Assembly: GCA_032718475.1 (NCBI GenBank)
Contig: JAUCBJ010006766.1
Coordinates: forward strand, 1 to 64,000
Length of the DNA: 64,000 nt
DNA from: Nemertoderma westbladi
Taxonomy: Eukaryota > Xenacoelomorpha > Nemertodermatida > Nemertodermatidae
Direction: 5' to 3'
Of the stretch, positions 41,301-56,300 are shown piece after piece. Each line of letters begins with the position of its first letter. Within the stretch, counting starts at the first letter, position 1. A model generated the notes under the pieces. It had not been told where the DNA came from. It saw nothing but the letters and a program-made list of their open reading frames with translations, and ran no database searches. Made by a program: the position numbers and the translations under genes.

Positions 41301-44300
41301 CAAATATTAACTAATTTCTCGACAATATGATTGATAATAATGCATATCATAAGTTTACCTGTGTCGCATCCGAGCACATCAATATGGATTCTCGCTCCGT
41401 TCTTAACATCTGCGATATAAATAATAACTCCAGTGGCTAGAACTTCAACGTCACTGAAATCCTTGATGTCTTGTAACTGTTGGTTGAGTCCATCCCCGGT
41501 GTAATACTGAAATCACATAACATTTATACATATAATACGATAAGTAAAACCAACTCAATTTTTTTTACTCGCGATATTTTCGATATTTATTATCTCGATA
41601 TTTTTCAACACTCGTTATTTTTACTCTCGATATTTTTACTCTCGATATTTTTACTCTCGATATTTTTACTCTCGATATTTTTACTCTCGATATTTTTACT
41701 CTCGATATTTTTACTCTCGATATTTTTACTCTCGATATTTTTACTCTCGATATTTTTACTCTCGATATTTTTACTCTCGATATTTTTACTCTCGATATTT
41801 TTACTCTCGATATTTTTACTCTCGATATTTTTACTCTCGATATTTTTACTCTCGATATTTTTACTCTCGATATTTTTACTCTCGATATTTTTACTCTCGA
41901 TATTTTTCAACACTCGTTATTTTTACTCACGATATTTTTACTCTCGATATTTTTACTCACGATATTTTTACTCTCGATATTTTTACTCTCCATATTTTTA
42001 CTCTCCATATTTTTACTCTCGATATTTTACTCTCGATATTTTTACTCCCGATATTTTTACTCGCGATATTTTTACTCTCGATATTTTTACTCTCGATATT
42101 TTTATTCTCGATATTTTAACTCTCGATATTTTACTCTCGATATTTTTACTCTCGTTATTTTTACTCTCCATATTTTTACTCTCGATATTTTTACTCTCGA
42201 TATTTTTACTCTCGATATTTTTACTATCGATATTTTTACTCTCGATATTTTTACTCTCGATATTTTTACTCTCGATATTTTTACTCTCGATATTTTTACT
42301 CTCGATATTTTTACTCTCGATATTTTTCAACACTCGTTATTTTTACTCACGATATTTTTACTCTCGATATTTTTACTCACGATATTTTTACTCTCGATAT
42401 TTTTACTCTCCATATTTTTACTCTCCATATTTTTACTCTCGATATTTTACTCTCGATATTTTTACTCCCGATATTTTTACTCGCGATATTTTTACTCTCG
42501 ATATTTTTACTATCGATATTTTTACTCTCGATATTTTTACTCACGATATTTTTACTCTCGTTATTTTTACTCTCCATATTTTTACTCTCGATATTTTTAC
42601 TCTCGATATTTTTACTCTCGATATTTTTACTATCGATATTTTTACTCTCGATATTTTTACTCACGATATTTTTACTCTCGATATTTTTACTCTCGATATT
42701 TTTACTCTCCATATTTTTACTCTCGATATTTTTACTCTCGATATTTTTACTCCCGATATTTTTACTCCCGATATTTTTACTCTCGATGTTTTTACTCTCG
42801 ATATTTTTACTCTCGATATTTTTACTCTCGATATTTTTACTCGCGATATTTTTACTCTCAATATTTTTACTCGCGATATTTTTACTCTCGATATTTTTAC
42901 TCGCGATATTTTTACTCTCGATATTTTTACTCTCGATATTTTTACTCTCGATATTTTTACTCGCGATATTTTTACTCTCGATATTTTTACTCGCGATATT
43001 TTTACTATCGATATTTTTACTAGCGATATTTTCGATATTTTTCATCTCGCGATATTTTTCAACCCTGATTATTTTTACTCTTGATATTTGTAAACTCGAT
43101 ATTTTTCACCAATACCCATATTTCCATTTTCGAGTAAATACTATTAATGTTTCTAAAAGAACCTACCATGGGTGTTTTGGCGCCGTCTAATAAAATATCC
43201 CATGTATCCCATAGTTGGCCGTCGGTGTCGAATTGTTTTGTCTCTCCATCTTTATCTTCGAATTCCACGCGGAATTGGAGACCTGAGTTACTGGCTGCAA
43301 CATCTGAATAATAAATTATATCATCCTGAAAATAGTATTGATCCCTGATTATGTACAGACAGAACGATGTACTGTCGGATAAAACTGTAGGCCTACTGGC
43401 CTACTGAATACTGCACCAATAAGAACAGTAGGCCTACTGTACTGTTATAGAGTATTGGTTTCAAAACGCAATTTAGCTACAGACTTTCGGACTGTCAATC
43501 GTAACACAGTATTATTGCCTGTTAAATATCTGTGCAGCTAAGAAGATGATAATTCATGAAGAAAATCGTGTTACAAATAACCGAGAAACAATACGAGAAT
43601 AGCAATGATTATTTATTTGTGGACTTGAGAAATCGGATGGGAGACTTCCTAATGCTCTGTGTGTTTAGTGTCAAGCTACAATCAGTCAGCAGATAGGATT
43701 CCTGATGAAATTATTGCAGATATCAGATCACTGCACGATGGTTCCACCACCTTTGTGATGGTGACACAGATCCATTCGAAGTCTTAAGGGGAGTCCTTCG
43801 GGGTGATACACTTACACCATTCTTGTAATGTAATGTAATGTAATTGTAATTGTGGTTGATTATGTTCTACGCATGTCCTTAGACCATCTTAATAAAGATG
43901 GGTGATGGTAACACCCCCTACTGGCACAAGAAGTCGAGGAAATCGACTGATCTAGACTTTGCTGATGACATAGGGGTACTGTCAGAATCACTAGAGGGAG
44001 CCCAAATGGTCCTCTGCTCATTGGAGCAAGTTGCTTCTAGTGTTGGTCTTTTTGTAAACTCAAAGAAGACCAAAATCATGACAGTCAACCTAGACAGCCC
44101 TCAAGAAATGTCTGATCAGAAGGGCATACGCTCTAAGGACGGCTTGATTGAGCACATGGATGACTTCTGCTACTTGGGATCACGGATCAGAAAGCCAGGA
44201 TCAGGGGAAGGCATGGGCAGCGTTAAATAGTCTGTCCAGGATTTGGAAGTCCCATAGAATAAAACGGAACCTTAAGGTTCGATTATTTATGGCAGCACTA

Positions 44301-47300
44301 GTACGATACTCTTATGGGAATCCATCTCTGGATGGCACTTTCACAAAAATTCTGCGCCGGGTTCATTGTATCAAGTACAATGAACACACTCCAATCGGAC
44401 TCTATACAACATTGGATGTGTTCCATTAATCTCCCCTGCTTAACACTTCAATGGAACCGCCTCCGCTTTGCAGAACATTGCTTTCGCCGTGATAATCTTG
44501 TGCTTTGGCGCCCTCATGGAGTGAATAAGCATGGTGGAGAGCCCATGACACACTATCACCCCATGACCCATGACTGAAACGCATCTTAAAAGACACTGAC
44601 CTTGAAGATGCGGATGATCTTGCAAATTTCATGGGTGATAGGGAGTTGTGGCGGCGCAATTTTGTCTACAAGCCGGTACAGCATTCTTAATGTATATATG
44701 TAATGTATATATATATATATATAATACAGCTGCAATGTAGCATGCCGATCGTATAGTAGTAGTAGTACCGTCAGTGGATATGGAAGGGACATTTACAATC
44801 GTACAGTTAATATATTCAACACCGTTGAGGTAGTGAAAGCTAACACTATTCTGGAGACAAAGTTTAACTCAAAGTTAATCAGTTAAAAGTTGATCACAGT
44901 TTTTGTGATTGCATTCTTTGTGAAAAAGCTCATTTGAATCTTAACCCTCGACAAAAGTGTTCAAAGACATCCAATGGGAGATCTTGTGGTCGTCCAAAGG
45001 TACAGGATTCAGCAGAAGAAACATCCTCTAATATTAAGATAGTGTTATTTTCTTTCTAAAGTTGAACCTGGTACCCGCCATTTCTGCAGTCGATGAGATC
45101 GGATTGAAAATATGAACCGTCTCTTGCTAAATAGGGCCTACATATTGGGTTACAGTTGTGTTGTTACAGTTGTTACATAAATTAATTAATTATTACCAAA
45201 TGCGCAGTTGACTATAGGATCCCCAGTTGTTCTCAAGTTATACATAATTTATATAGTTTTCAATCATGATTGTTTCTCCATACTGGACATCAATAAAATA
45301 CAACTTTTGTGATTATTTTATATTTTTATATTTGATTTCTGTAATCGATACAACACAATTAAACGGACATGGTGATTAAATTTTTTTCACATTAATTTTT
45401 GAAACTTTCTTGTATTTTTCAAAAAAAATAAAAAGGCCGATATCTTGAAAACCAAACGACAGAATATCTTAAAAATTATATTTTTGGGTTTGTCTTGACC
45501 TGACGGATAACCATGCAAAACATGCATGGTGATTTACCAAAGTGGATTCCAATTTTTGCACAGGGTGAATGTGTATTAGAATGAATATGACAGGTTTTAA
45601 ACACACTATTTTGGATAATTTGTGAACAACATTAAAAACTTAGATATATTGTATTATAACATAGAAAGCATAAAAACTAAAAACCTTGAATCCCCGACCC
45701 CCTCAATCATATACTCTTCATATACTATAATGCATTTAGCAATGAAAATGGATAATGGAGGGATTTTAGTAAAAGTTAAGTGTAATAAGTTATGGCGCTT
45801 AAGACAAACAAACATAATAAAACAATTATTAAAAGTCTCACCTTCAATCAAAGTGTAGAATCCAGTAACTTCTTGTAATTTATTGAAGGTAATTTCGAAA
45901 TAAATATCCCTCAAAGGATACTCTATAACAACGCCGGAACCGGATGTACTCAGATCTGAAGTCAACCCTGATGCCAGTTCAACTTCAGCGTAATCTAACC
46001 GATCACAGCAATCCCTTTCGCACTCCTCGGGGGGTGGTGTGGGAGGTGGAGTGCCTGGGGGAGGTGTTCCTGGTGGTGGAGTGCCTGGAGGTGGAGTGCC
46101 TGGAGGAGGTGTTCCTGGTGGAGGTGTTCCTGGTGGTGGAGTGCCTGGAGGTGGAGTGCCTGGGGGAGGTGTTCCTGGTGGTGGAGTGCCTGGTGGAGGT
46201 GTTCCTGGTGGTGGGGTGCCTGGGGGAGGTGTTCCTGGTGGTGGGGTGCCTGGAGGTGGAGTACCTGGGGGAGGTGTTCCTGGTGGTGGAGTGCCTGGAG
46301 GTGGAGTGCCTGGAGGAGGTGTTCCTGGTGGAGGTGTTCCTGGTGGTGGAGTGCCTGGAGGTGGAGTGCCTGGAGGTGGTGTTCCTGGTGGTGGAGTTCC
46401 TGGAGGTGGTGTGCCTGGTGGAGGCGTTCCTGGTGGTGGAGTGCCTGGAGGAGGTGTTCCTGGTGGTGGAGTGCCTGGAGGAGGTGTTCCTGGTGGTGGA
46501 GTGCCAGGTGGAGGTGTTCCTGGTGGTGGAGTGCCTGGAGGAGGTGTTCCTGGTGGTGGAGTGCCCGGAGGTGGAGTGCCTGGAGGAGGTGTTCCTGGTG
46601 GAGGTGTTCCTGGTGGTGGAGTGCCTGGAGGAGGTGTTCCTGGTGGAGGTGTTCCTGGTGGTGGAGTGCCTGGGGGTGGCGTTCCTGGTGGAGGTGTTCC
46701 TGGTGGTGGTGTTCCTGGAGGAGGAGTGCCTGGAGGTGGAGTGCCTGGGGGTGGAGTGCCTGGGGGAGGTGTTCCTGGTGGTGGAGTGCCTGGAGGTGGA
46801 GTGCCTGGAGGAGGTGTTCCTGGTGGAGGTGTTCCTGGTGGTGGAGTGCCTGGGGGAGGCGTTCCTGGTGGAGGTGTTCCTGGTGGTGGTGTTCCTGGAG
46901 GAGGAGTGCCTGGAGGTGGAGTGCCTGGGGGTGGAGTGCCTGGGGGAGGTGTTCCTGGTGGTGGAGTGCCCGGAGGTGGAGTGCCTGGAGGAGGTGTTCC
47001 TGGTGGAGGTGTTCCTGGTGGTGGAGTACCTGGGGGAGGTGTTCCTGGCGGTGGAGTGCCTGGAGGAGGTGTTCCTGGTGGAGGTGTTCCTGGTGGTGGA
47101 GTGCCTGGGGGAGGTGTTCCTGGTGGTGGAGTGCCTGGAGGTGGAGTGCCTGGGGGAGGTGTTCCTGGTGGTGGAGTGCCTGGAGGAGGTGTTCCTGGTG
47201 GTGGGGTGCCTGGGGGAGGTGTTCCTGGTGGCGGTGTTCCTGGTGGTGGCGTGCCTGGAGGTGGAGTGCCTGGGGGAGGTGTTCCTGGTGGTGGAGTGCC

Positions 47301-50300
47301 TGGTGGTGGAGTGCCTGGAGGAGGTGTTCCTGGTGGAGGAGTGCCTGGTGGCGGTGTTCCTGGTGGTGGTGTGCCTGGTGGCGGTGTTCCTGGTGGTGGG
47401 GTGCCTGGAGGAGGTGTTCCTGGTGGTGGGGTGCCTGGGGGAGGTGTTCCTGGAGGAGGTGTTCCTGGTGGTGGAGTGCCTGGAGGAGGTGTTCCTGGTG
47501 GTGGAGTGCCTGGAGGAGGTGTTCCTGGTGGTGGAGTGCCTGGAGGAGGTGTTCCTGGTGGTGGGGTGCCTGGAGGAGGTGTTCCTGGTGGTGGAGTGCC
47601 TGGTGGAGGTGTTCCTGGTGGTGGAGTGCCTGGTGGAGGTGTTCCTGGTGGTGGAGTGCCTGGAGGAGGTGTTCCTGGTGGTGGAGTGCCTGGTGGAGGG
47701 GTGCCTGGGGGTGGAGTGCCTGGAGGTGGAGTGCCTGGTGGTGGAGTGCCTGGTGGTGGTGTACCTGGTGGTGGAGTGCCTGGGGGAGGCGTTCCTGGTG
47801 GAGGTGTTCCTGGTGGTGGTGTTCCTGGTGGTGGAGTGCCTGGCGGTGGAGTGCCTGGTGGTGGAGTGCCTGGAGGAGGTGTTCCTGGTGGTGGGGTGCC
47901 TGGAGGAGGTGTTCCTGGTGGTGGAGTGCCCGGTGGGGGTGTTCCTGGTGGTGGGGTGCCTGGAGGAGGTGTTCCTGGTGGTGGAGTGCCTGGGGGAGGT
48001 GTTCCTGGTGGTGGAGTGCCTGGAGGAGGTGTTCCTGGTGGTGGAGTGCCTGGTGGTGGAGTGCCTGGTGGTGGAGTGCCCGGAGGTGGAGTGCCTGGTG
48101 GTGGGGTACCTGGGGGAGGTGTTCCTGGTGGAGGTGTTCCTGGTGGTGGTGTGCCCGGTGGAGGTGTTCCTGGTGGAGGTGTTCCTGGTGGTGGGGTGCC
48201 TGGAGGAGGTGTACCTGGTGGTGGAGTGCCTGGAGGAGGTGTTCCTGGTGGTGGAGTGCCTGGTGGAGGTGTTCCTGGGGGTGGAGTGCCTGGAGGAGGT
48301 GTTCCTGGTGGTGGGGTGCCTGGAGGAGGCGTTCCTGGTGGAGGAGTGCCTGGAGGAGGCGTTCCTGGTGGTGGAGTGCCTGGAGGTGGTGTGCCTGGAG
48401 GTGGAGTGCCTGGAGGAGGTGTTCCTGGTGGTGGTGTGCCTGGTGGTGGAGTGCCTGGAGGAGGCGTTCCTGGTGGTGGAGTGCCTGGGGGAGGTGTTCC
48501 TGGTGGTGGAGTGCCTGGAGGAGGTGTTCCTGGTGGTGGAGTGCCTGGTGGAGGTGTTCCTGGTGGTGGAGTGCCTGGTGGTGGTGTACCTGGTGGTGGA
48601 GTGCCTGGAGGTGGTGTTCCTGGTGGTGGAGTGCCTGGAGGTGGTGTGCCTGGTGGTGGAGTGCCTGGAGGTGGAGTGCCTGGTGGTGGAGTGCCTGGGG
48701 GAGGTGTTCCTGGTGGAGGTGTTCCTGGTGGGGGGGTGCCCGGAGGAGGTGTTCCTGGTGGTGGCGTACCTGGAGGAGGAGTGCCTGGGGGAGGTGTTCC
48801 TGGTGGTGGAGTGCCTGGGGGAGGTGTTCCTGGTGGTGGAGTGCCTGGAGGTGGTGTGCCTGGAGGTGGAGTGCCTGGAGGTGGTGTTCCTGGTGGTGGA
48901 GTGCCTGGAGGTGGTGTTCCTGGTGGTGGAGTGCCTGGAGGTGGTGTGCCTGGAGGAGGCGTTCCTGGTGGTGGAGTGCCTGGAGGTGGTGTTCCTGGTG
49001 GTGGAGTGCCTGGTGGTGGAGTGCCTGGTGGTGGAGTGCCTGGTGGTGGTGTACCTGGAGGAGGTGTTCCTGGTGGTGGAGTGCCTGGAGGTGGAGTGCC
49101 TGGTGGTGGAGTGCCTGGGGGAGGAGTGCCTGGGGGAGGTGTTCCTGGTGGAGGTGTTCCTGGGGGCGGGGTGCCCGGAGGAGGTGTTCCTGGGGGAGGT
49201 GTTCCTGGTGGTGGAGTGCCTGGGGGAGGTGTTCCTGGTGGTGGAGTGCCTGGAGGTGGTGTGCCTGGTGGAGGCGTTCCTGGTGGAGGAGTGCCTGGAG
49301 GAGGTGTTCCTGGGGGTGGTGTTCCTGGAGGAGGTGTACCAGGTGGTGGAGTGCCTGGGGGAGGTGTTCCTGGTGGTGGAGTTCCTGGAGGTGGTGTGCC
49401 TGGTGGAGGCGTTCCTGGTGGTGGAGTGCCTGGGGGTGGTGTGCCTGGGGGAGGCGTTCCTGGTGGTGGTGTGCCTGGAGGAGGCGTTCCTGGTGGTGGA
49501 GTGCCTGGAGGAGGTGTTCCTGGTGGTGGAGTGCCTGGAGGTGGTGTTCCTGGTGGTGGAGTTCCTGGAGGTGGTGTACCTGGTGGAGGCGTTCCTGGTG
49601 GTGGAGTGCCTGGAGGAGGTGTTCCTGGTGGTGGAGTGCCTGGAGGTGGTGTTCCTGGTGGTGGAGTTCCTGGAGGTGGTGTGCCTGGTGGAGGCGTTCC
49701 TGGTGGTGGAGTGCCTGGAGGGGGTGTTCCTGGTGGTGGAGTGCCTGGAGGTGGTGTTCCTGGTGGTGGAGTGCCTGGAGGAGGTGTTCCTGGTGGTGGA
49801 GTTCCTGGAGGTGGTGTGCCTGGTGGAGGCGTTCCTGGTGGTGGAGTGCCTGGAGGAGGTGTTCCTGGTGGTGGAGTGCCTGGAGGTGGTGTTCCTGGTG
49901 GTGGAGTGCCTGGAGGAGGTGTTCCTGGTGGTGGAGTGCCTGGAGGTGGTGTGCCTGGAGGAGGCGTTCCTGGTGGTGGAGTGCCTGGAGGAGGTGTTCC
50001 TGGTGGTGGAGTGCCTGGAGGAGGTGTTCCTGGTGGTGGAGTGCCTGGAGGTGGTGTGCCTGGAGGAGGTGTTCCTGGTGGTGGAGGGCCTGGAGGTGGT
50101 GTTCCTGGTGGTGGCGTGCCTGGAGGTGGTGTGCCTGGAGGAGGTGTTCCTGGTGGTGGAGTGCCTGGAGGTGGTGTGCCTGGAGGAGGTGTTCCTGGTG
50201 GTGGAGTGCCTGGAGGTGGTGTGCCTGGAGGTGGTGTGCCTGGAGGTGGAGTGCCTGGAGGTGGTGTTCCTGGTGGTGGAGTGCCTGGTGGAGGAGTGCC

Positions 50301-53300
50301 TGGAGGTGGTGTGCCTGGAGGAGGTGTACCTGGTGGTGGAGTGCCTGGAGGTGGTGTTCCTGGTGGTGGAGTGCCTGGAGGTGGAGTGCCAGGAGGAGGC
50401 GTTCCTGGTGGTGGAGTGCCTGGAGGAGGTGTTCCTGGTGGTGGGGTGCCTGGAGGAGGCGTTCCCGGTGGTGGAGTGCCTGGAGGAGGTGTTCCTGGTG
50501 GTGGAGTTCCTGGAGGTGGTGTACCTGGTGGAGGCGTTCCTGGTGGTGGAGTGCCTGGAGGAGGCGTTCCTGGTGGTGGAGTGCCTGGAGGTGGTGTTCC
50601 TGGTGGTGGGGTGCCTGGAGGTGGTGTGCCTGGAGGAGGCGTTCCTGGTGGTGGAGTGCCTGGAGGTGGTGTTCCTGGTGGTGGAGTGCCTGGAGGTGGT
50701 GTTCCTGGTGGTGGGGTGCCTGGAGGAGGCGTTCCTGGTGGTGGAGTGCCTGGAGGAGGTGTTCCTGGTGGTGGAGTTCCTGGAGGTGGTGTGCCTGGTG
50801 GAGGCGTTCCTGGTGGTGGAGTGCCTGGAGGAGGTGTTCCTGGTGGTGGAGTGCCTGGAGGTGGAGTTCCTGGTGGTGGAGTGCCTGGAGGTGGTGTTCC
50901 TGGTGGAGGTGTTCCTGGTGGAGGTGTTCCTGGTGGAGGTGTTCCTGGTGGTGGAGTGCCTGGAGGAGGTGTTCCTGGTGGTGGAGTTCCTGGAGGTGGT
51001 GTGCCTGGTGGAGGCGTTCCTGGTGGTGGAGTGCCTGGAGGAGGTGTTCCTGGTGGTGGAGTGCCTGGAGGAGGCGTTCCTGGTGGTGGAGTGCCTGGAG
51101 GTGGTGTTCCTGGTGGTGGAGTGCCTGGTGGAGGTGTTCCTGGTGGTGGAGTGCCTGGAGGAGGCGTTCCTGGTGGTGGAGTGCCTGGAGGTGGTGTTCC
51201 TGGTGGTGGAGTGCCTGGAGGAGGTGTTCCTGGTGGTGGAGTGCCTGGAGGAGGCGTTCCTGGTGGTGGAGTGCCTGGAGGAGGCGTTCCTGGTGGTGGA
51301 GTGCCTGGTGGAGGTGTTCCTGGTGGTGGAGTGCCTGGAGGTGGTGTGCCTGGTGGAGGCGTTCCTGGTGGTGGAGTGCCTGGAGGAGGTGTTCCTGGTG
51401 GTGGAGTGCCTGGAGGAGGCGTTCCTGGTGGTGGAGTGCCTGGTGGAGGTGTTCCTGGTGGTGGAGTGCCTGGAGGTGGTGTTCCTGGTGGTGGAGTGCC
51501 TGGTGGAGGTGTTCCTGGTGGTGGAGTGCCTGGAGGTGGAGTGCCTGGTGGAGGTGTTCCTGGTGGTGGAGTGCCTGGAGGTGGTGTTCCTGGTGGTGGA
51601 GTGCCTGGTGGAGGTGTTGCTTCAGTAGGCGGTCCTGTAATAGGTTAGTATTTATTAAATATTTTTGAGTAAAACATTATGTAAAACAAAATTATTTCAT
51701 TTTTGAACTTATTTATATGAATTATTATTATTTAACGTTGGTTACGGGTTGAAGATCGTTTCAACTCTTTATTAATGATTTCTCCCGTAATGAACTACAT
51801 TAATAATTAATAATATTTAATGCACCGTCCTAACAATCCCAAAACACCAAAACATAAGTATCTCACCTTGTCCGCACTCGCCAACGACACCAAACGAGAT
51901 ACCAAGACCGGAATTAGGTAACCAATTAGTTGCTACCACGGCAACCCATCTTGTTTCTACCGGAGTGAATGCTTCCCCTACAAACACGGAATCACCCGTA
52001 CTGAAAACGGAACCGTCATATTCCTGAAATAAAATTAATAATAATTCAACAACTTTAAAAACAACAGTTTTATTCATACAACTAACTGTACTGTAATAAC
52101 TCTAAACTGTAACTTTATTACAAATTATTCGTGTGTTATTGTTCGGATTAATTAACAAGAATGCAGTACTAGAATTACTAATTAATAAACCTTAATTCAA
52201 ATATGAGAAAAACTATATTATTGGAATTAAAACCAACCTTGTAATCGTAAGGAACTGTGTGGGGCTTTTTGACGTGTCTCATCAACTCGTTACTCTGAAG
52301 ATTACCATCGGTGTCGTATTCGCTTCCCTCCTGGTTGTTTTCTAGGGTCTCGGCAAATATAACTCGGTACTTAAAGAATCCGTTGGCAAAGTCTGTCGCA
52401 TGGTGAAATATTACCAAGCTATTCACCTAAAGGAATCATTTAATGTTCAGCCAATTATTGTGGTTCGTAAGATGGTAAAATAAAGTTATTCACCAAAAAT
52501 GAATCATAGTAAGAAGCATTAGTACACCTAAACTAAAGATTATATTTCACGAATGCTATCAGACAGAAAGGTGGATAATATAGTGAAGTTATTGGCACTC
52601 AATAAGACAATGAGAATCCGTTCACATTATCAACCATTGCTATAAGTCCTTGAAAATGACGGTAGTATGCAGAACATAATATGAACAAACTAATTATGAA
52701 ACCAAAATTAGAAACACTACTACGTCGCACAGTCAAGAAACCGACACAATCAGCTGTTTAAAATCATCTCTGGAACGACATCATGAAACATACCACATCA
52801 TGAAACATACCACATCATGAAACATACCACATCATGAAACATACCACATCATGAAACATACCACATCATGAAACATACCACATCATGAAACATACCACAT
52901 CATGAAACATACCACATCATGAAACATACCACATCATGAAACATACCACATCATGAAACATACCACATCATGAAACATACCACATCATGAAACATACCAC
53001 ATCATGAAACATACCACATCATGAAACATACCACATCATGAAACATACCACATCATGAAACATACCACATCATGAAACATACCACATCATGAAACATACC
53101 ACATCATGAAACATACCACATCATGAAACATACCACATCATGAAACATACCACATCATGAAACATACCACATCATGAAACATACCACATCATGAAACAAA
53201 CCACATCATGAAAGATACCACATCATAAAACATACCACATCATGAAACATACCACATCATGAAACATACCATATCATGAAACATACCACATCATAAAACA

Positions 53301-56300
53301 TACCACATCATGAAACATACCACATCATGAAACATACCACATCATGAAACATACCACATCATGAAACATACCACATCATGAAACATACCACATCATGAAA
53401 CATACCATATCATGAAACATACCACATCATAAAACATACCACATCATGAAACATACCACATCATGAAACATACCACATCATGAAACATACCACATCATGA
53501 AACATACCACATCATGAAACACACTGCCATTAGGACTAATGACTATATAAAATATAAGATTATAGAGGTTTATTTAGATTTTAATTGGACTTTAATGGAG
53601 TTTGTTTATAATTTTAATAGTTATGTTAAAACTAATAAAAAACTAGCTGGACCAATAATTCCGATATGAAATAAAAATTACAACTAAGAATTGACACATT
53701 ATTGTCTTAAACCAAGGGAAATATCCCTAAATGTTGGCAATTGGCTTTACCCTACCAATGGAACTTGGGAACCATAATTAAAGGCTTTGTTTACTGTAGA
53801 TGATCACACAATAAGGCAAACATTTTTCATTTAGCCTACAAGATTACTCCATTCATATTATAACTTCCTTCTATTAATATAGTATATTTATTTTATTTTT
53901 TATTAGCGTATTACCTTAGACAGGTTTATTACGTACTTTCTTTCGGAAATAGAGAATCCATAAAAGATATAAAGATTATATAAAAACTTACGGAATAGAT
54001 TCCGCCCAAATCCAGTCCTGCTAGAATATGTCCAACTCTCTTGTTTGTTCTTGTGAGTGATCTATCGTCCGGGGACCATCCAAATGAATCATCCATATCT
54101 ATCTTCGGATCTGTGTAATCCTGAGCGTTTAGTAAACATCCTGATAGACAAAGGATAAGGTAGAAGTTGTTTATCTTTAATTAGAAATTGCATTGAAAAA
54201 ATAGTTGCGCAATTTTGCAAAACCGAGATGTATTATGTAGTTTATTTTATTTATTTAGCAGCTTGGTCTAGTGGTGACATTCCTGGGCTTCCAATTAGGA
54301 ACCCCTGGTTTGATCCCTAGATGGGGCAGCACTATTTGCTACTATAGTGCTTTAAATGCTGCAGCCTAGCCCAACCCTGGCTTTCAGTGGTCGATAAATG
54401 GGAACCAAGGCAACTTGGGAAACAGAGGGTTTACTGTGGGAGATCACCCATGGTGGTGAACAGGCATTCGTTGGCATAACGAGCCTAAAAGAGTAGTGAG
54501 TAGGGATGTGCCGGATTGACCATGTTCAAACCAGCAAGGCCGGAACCGGAGCCGGATTTGTAAAAAAATCCGGCCGGAATTATTAGACGGATTATTTTGT
54601 AAATCACCACTTTTTTCCTGAATCAGTTATGGTACCTGTATGAATAAACAGAACTGGAGGAAGGGTACCGCGTAATTTGGTCCTTTGGAGCGTTAGGTAC
54701 TGCGTCGACAGATTCGGGACGAAATGTTTCAGGTCGTAATGGCATAGATAAAATAATGTAACATAATATTATAACGAAGTAGTAATAGCTGTAGTTTTTT
54801 TAATACTCTCTGAGTTAAATTGGATTTCCTAGAGTTTCTAAATTGCATGTCGAATATATATAAATCATTCGCGGTGATAACTTATTCTAACATCAGCGCT
54901 TGCGCGCTGTATAATATAATGATTATAGACTATATAGTTATAATTAGTATATGGTTGGGCATATGTGTACTATTAATATATATACACCATGTCCCGTAAT
55001 ATAGTGATTGAACTACGATGATACTTGAAATTTGAAACACCATTAATTCTACTCACCTTCGAAGACCCCATGAAGCCGGAATTTTCGATTTTGCTTTTAA
55101 ATTCATTTTATAAGCGTTTTAAAAAAGTGTCTTTTGCGAAATCGCACCCTCTGTATCGTAGCCATTCTTCACATTCGTCGTAATTTTTTCATATCATTAA
55201 AAAGCTTGCCTTGCAAGGATTCCAAATATGTAACAATATCTGAATTTCGTTGAGAAACAGCTAAGATATAGGCGTTCAAAGATTGCTAGAATTATCGTTC
55301 GTTGTAGGCCATTTATTCTATTTAATAAATACACAAAATTCTAGAACGTGTTATTTATTTTATGAGTTGGTGGGCAACAGCGGTAATCCTATCCACTATA
55401 TCTATTGAATAGCTAGCTATTCATACTTAAACAAATTGTTCCAGAACATCGTGTATTTATTAAATAGAATGAATGGCCTTCAGCGGACAATAGTTCTTGC
55501 AATCTTTGAACGCCTATATCTCTGTTGTTTCTCAACGAAATTCAGATATTGTTACATATTTCGAATCCTTGCAAGGCAAGCTTTTTAATGATTTTAATGA
55601 TATGAAAAAAAGTACGACTAATGTGAAAAATGTCCACTCTACGGAGGGTGCGATTTCGCAAAAGACACTTTTTTAAAACGCCTATAAAAAGAATTTAAAG
55701 GCAAAATCGAGAATTCCGGCTTCATGGGGTCATCGACGGTGAGTTGAACTACAGTAGTTGTGTTTCAAATTTCAAGCAATATGATAAAGATTTGTAGAAA
55801 AATCTGGGGGGGGTTCCGTGTCATCAGAAAATGACACTACATTACGGGACTTGGTGTATAACGTGTTAGTGAGGCTGAGCCCAACGAAATACAAATTTAT
55901 TCGCAAAAAGTAATCAGTCAGCTCAGAATGTACAGTAGATAGTCATAAAATGATAGTTTTAGACTTTATCATATTTATAATATGAATGAATGTGATAACA
56001 ACTTTGAAAAAAAGTATATTGTGTTCCATTATATTTGCTTATGTTTAAATTTGTTTGAATTCTACGACCATATTATCGGTCCCTGCCAGTACTACCCCGG
56101 GTCCTACATCGGTCCCAGCCAGTACCCCGGGTCCCACATTGGTCCCAGCCAGTACTACCCCGGGTCCCACATCGGTCCCAGCCAGTACTACCCCAGGTCC
56201 CACATTGGTCCCAGCCAGTACTACCCCAGGTCCCACATTGGTCCCAGCCAGTACTACCCCGGGTCCCACACTGGTCCCAGCCGGTACCCCGGGTCCCACA

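Noticed and set aside
41480-43190. Long frames on both strands (Leu-Leu-Ser-Ile-Phe, Lys-Asn-Ile-Glu-Ser)
   Set aside because: An intronic 15-bp AT-rich satellite is open in several frames by arithmetic alone; no start context, splice evidence or conserved flank supports coding.
45944-51648. The equivalent plus-strand frames in block B
   Set aside because: Same reason: antisense or out-of-frame readings of the GTPPP exon.
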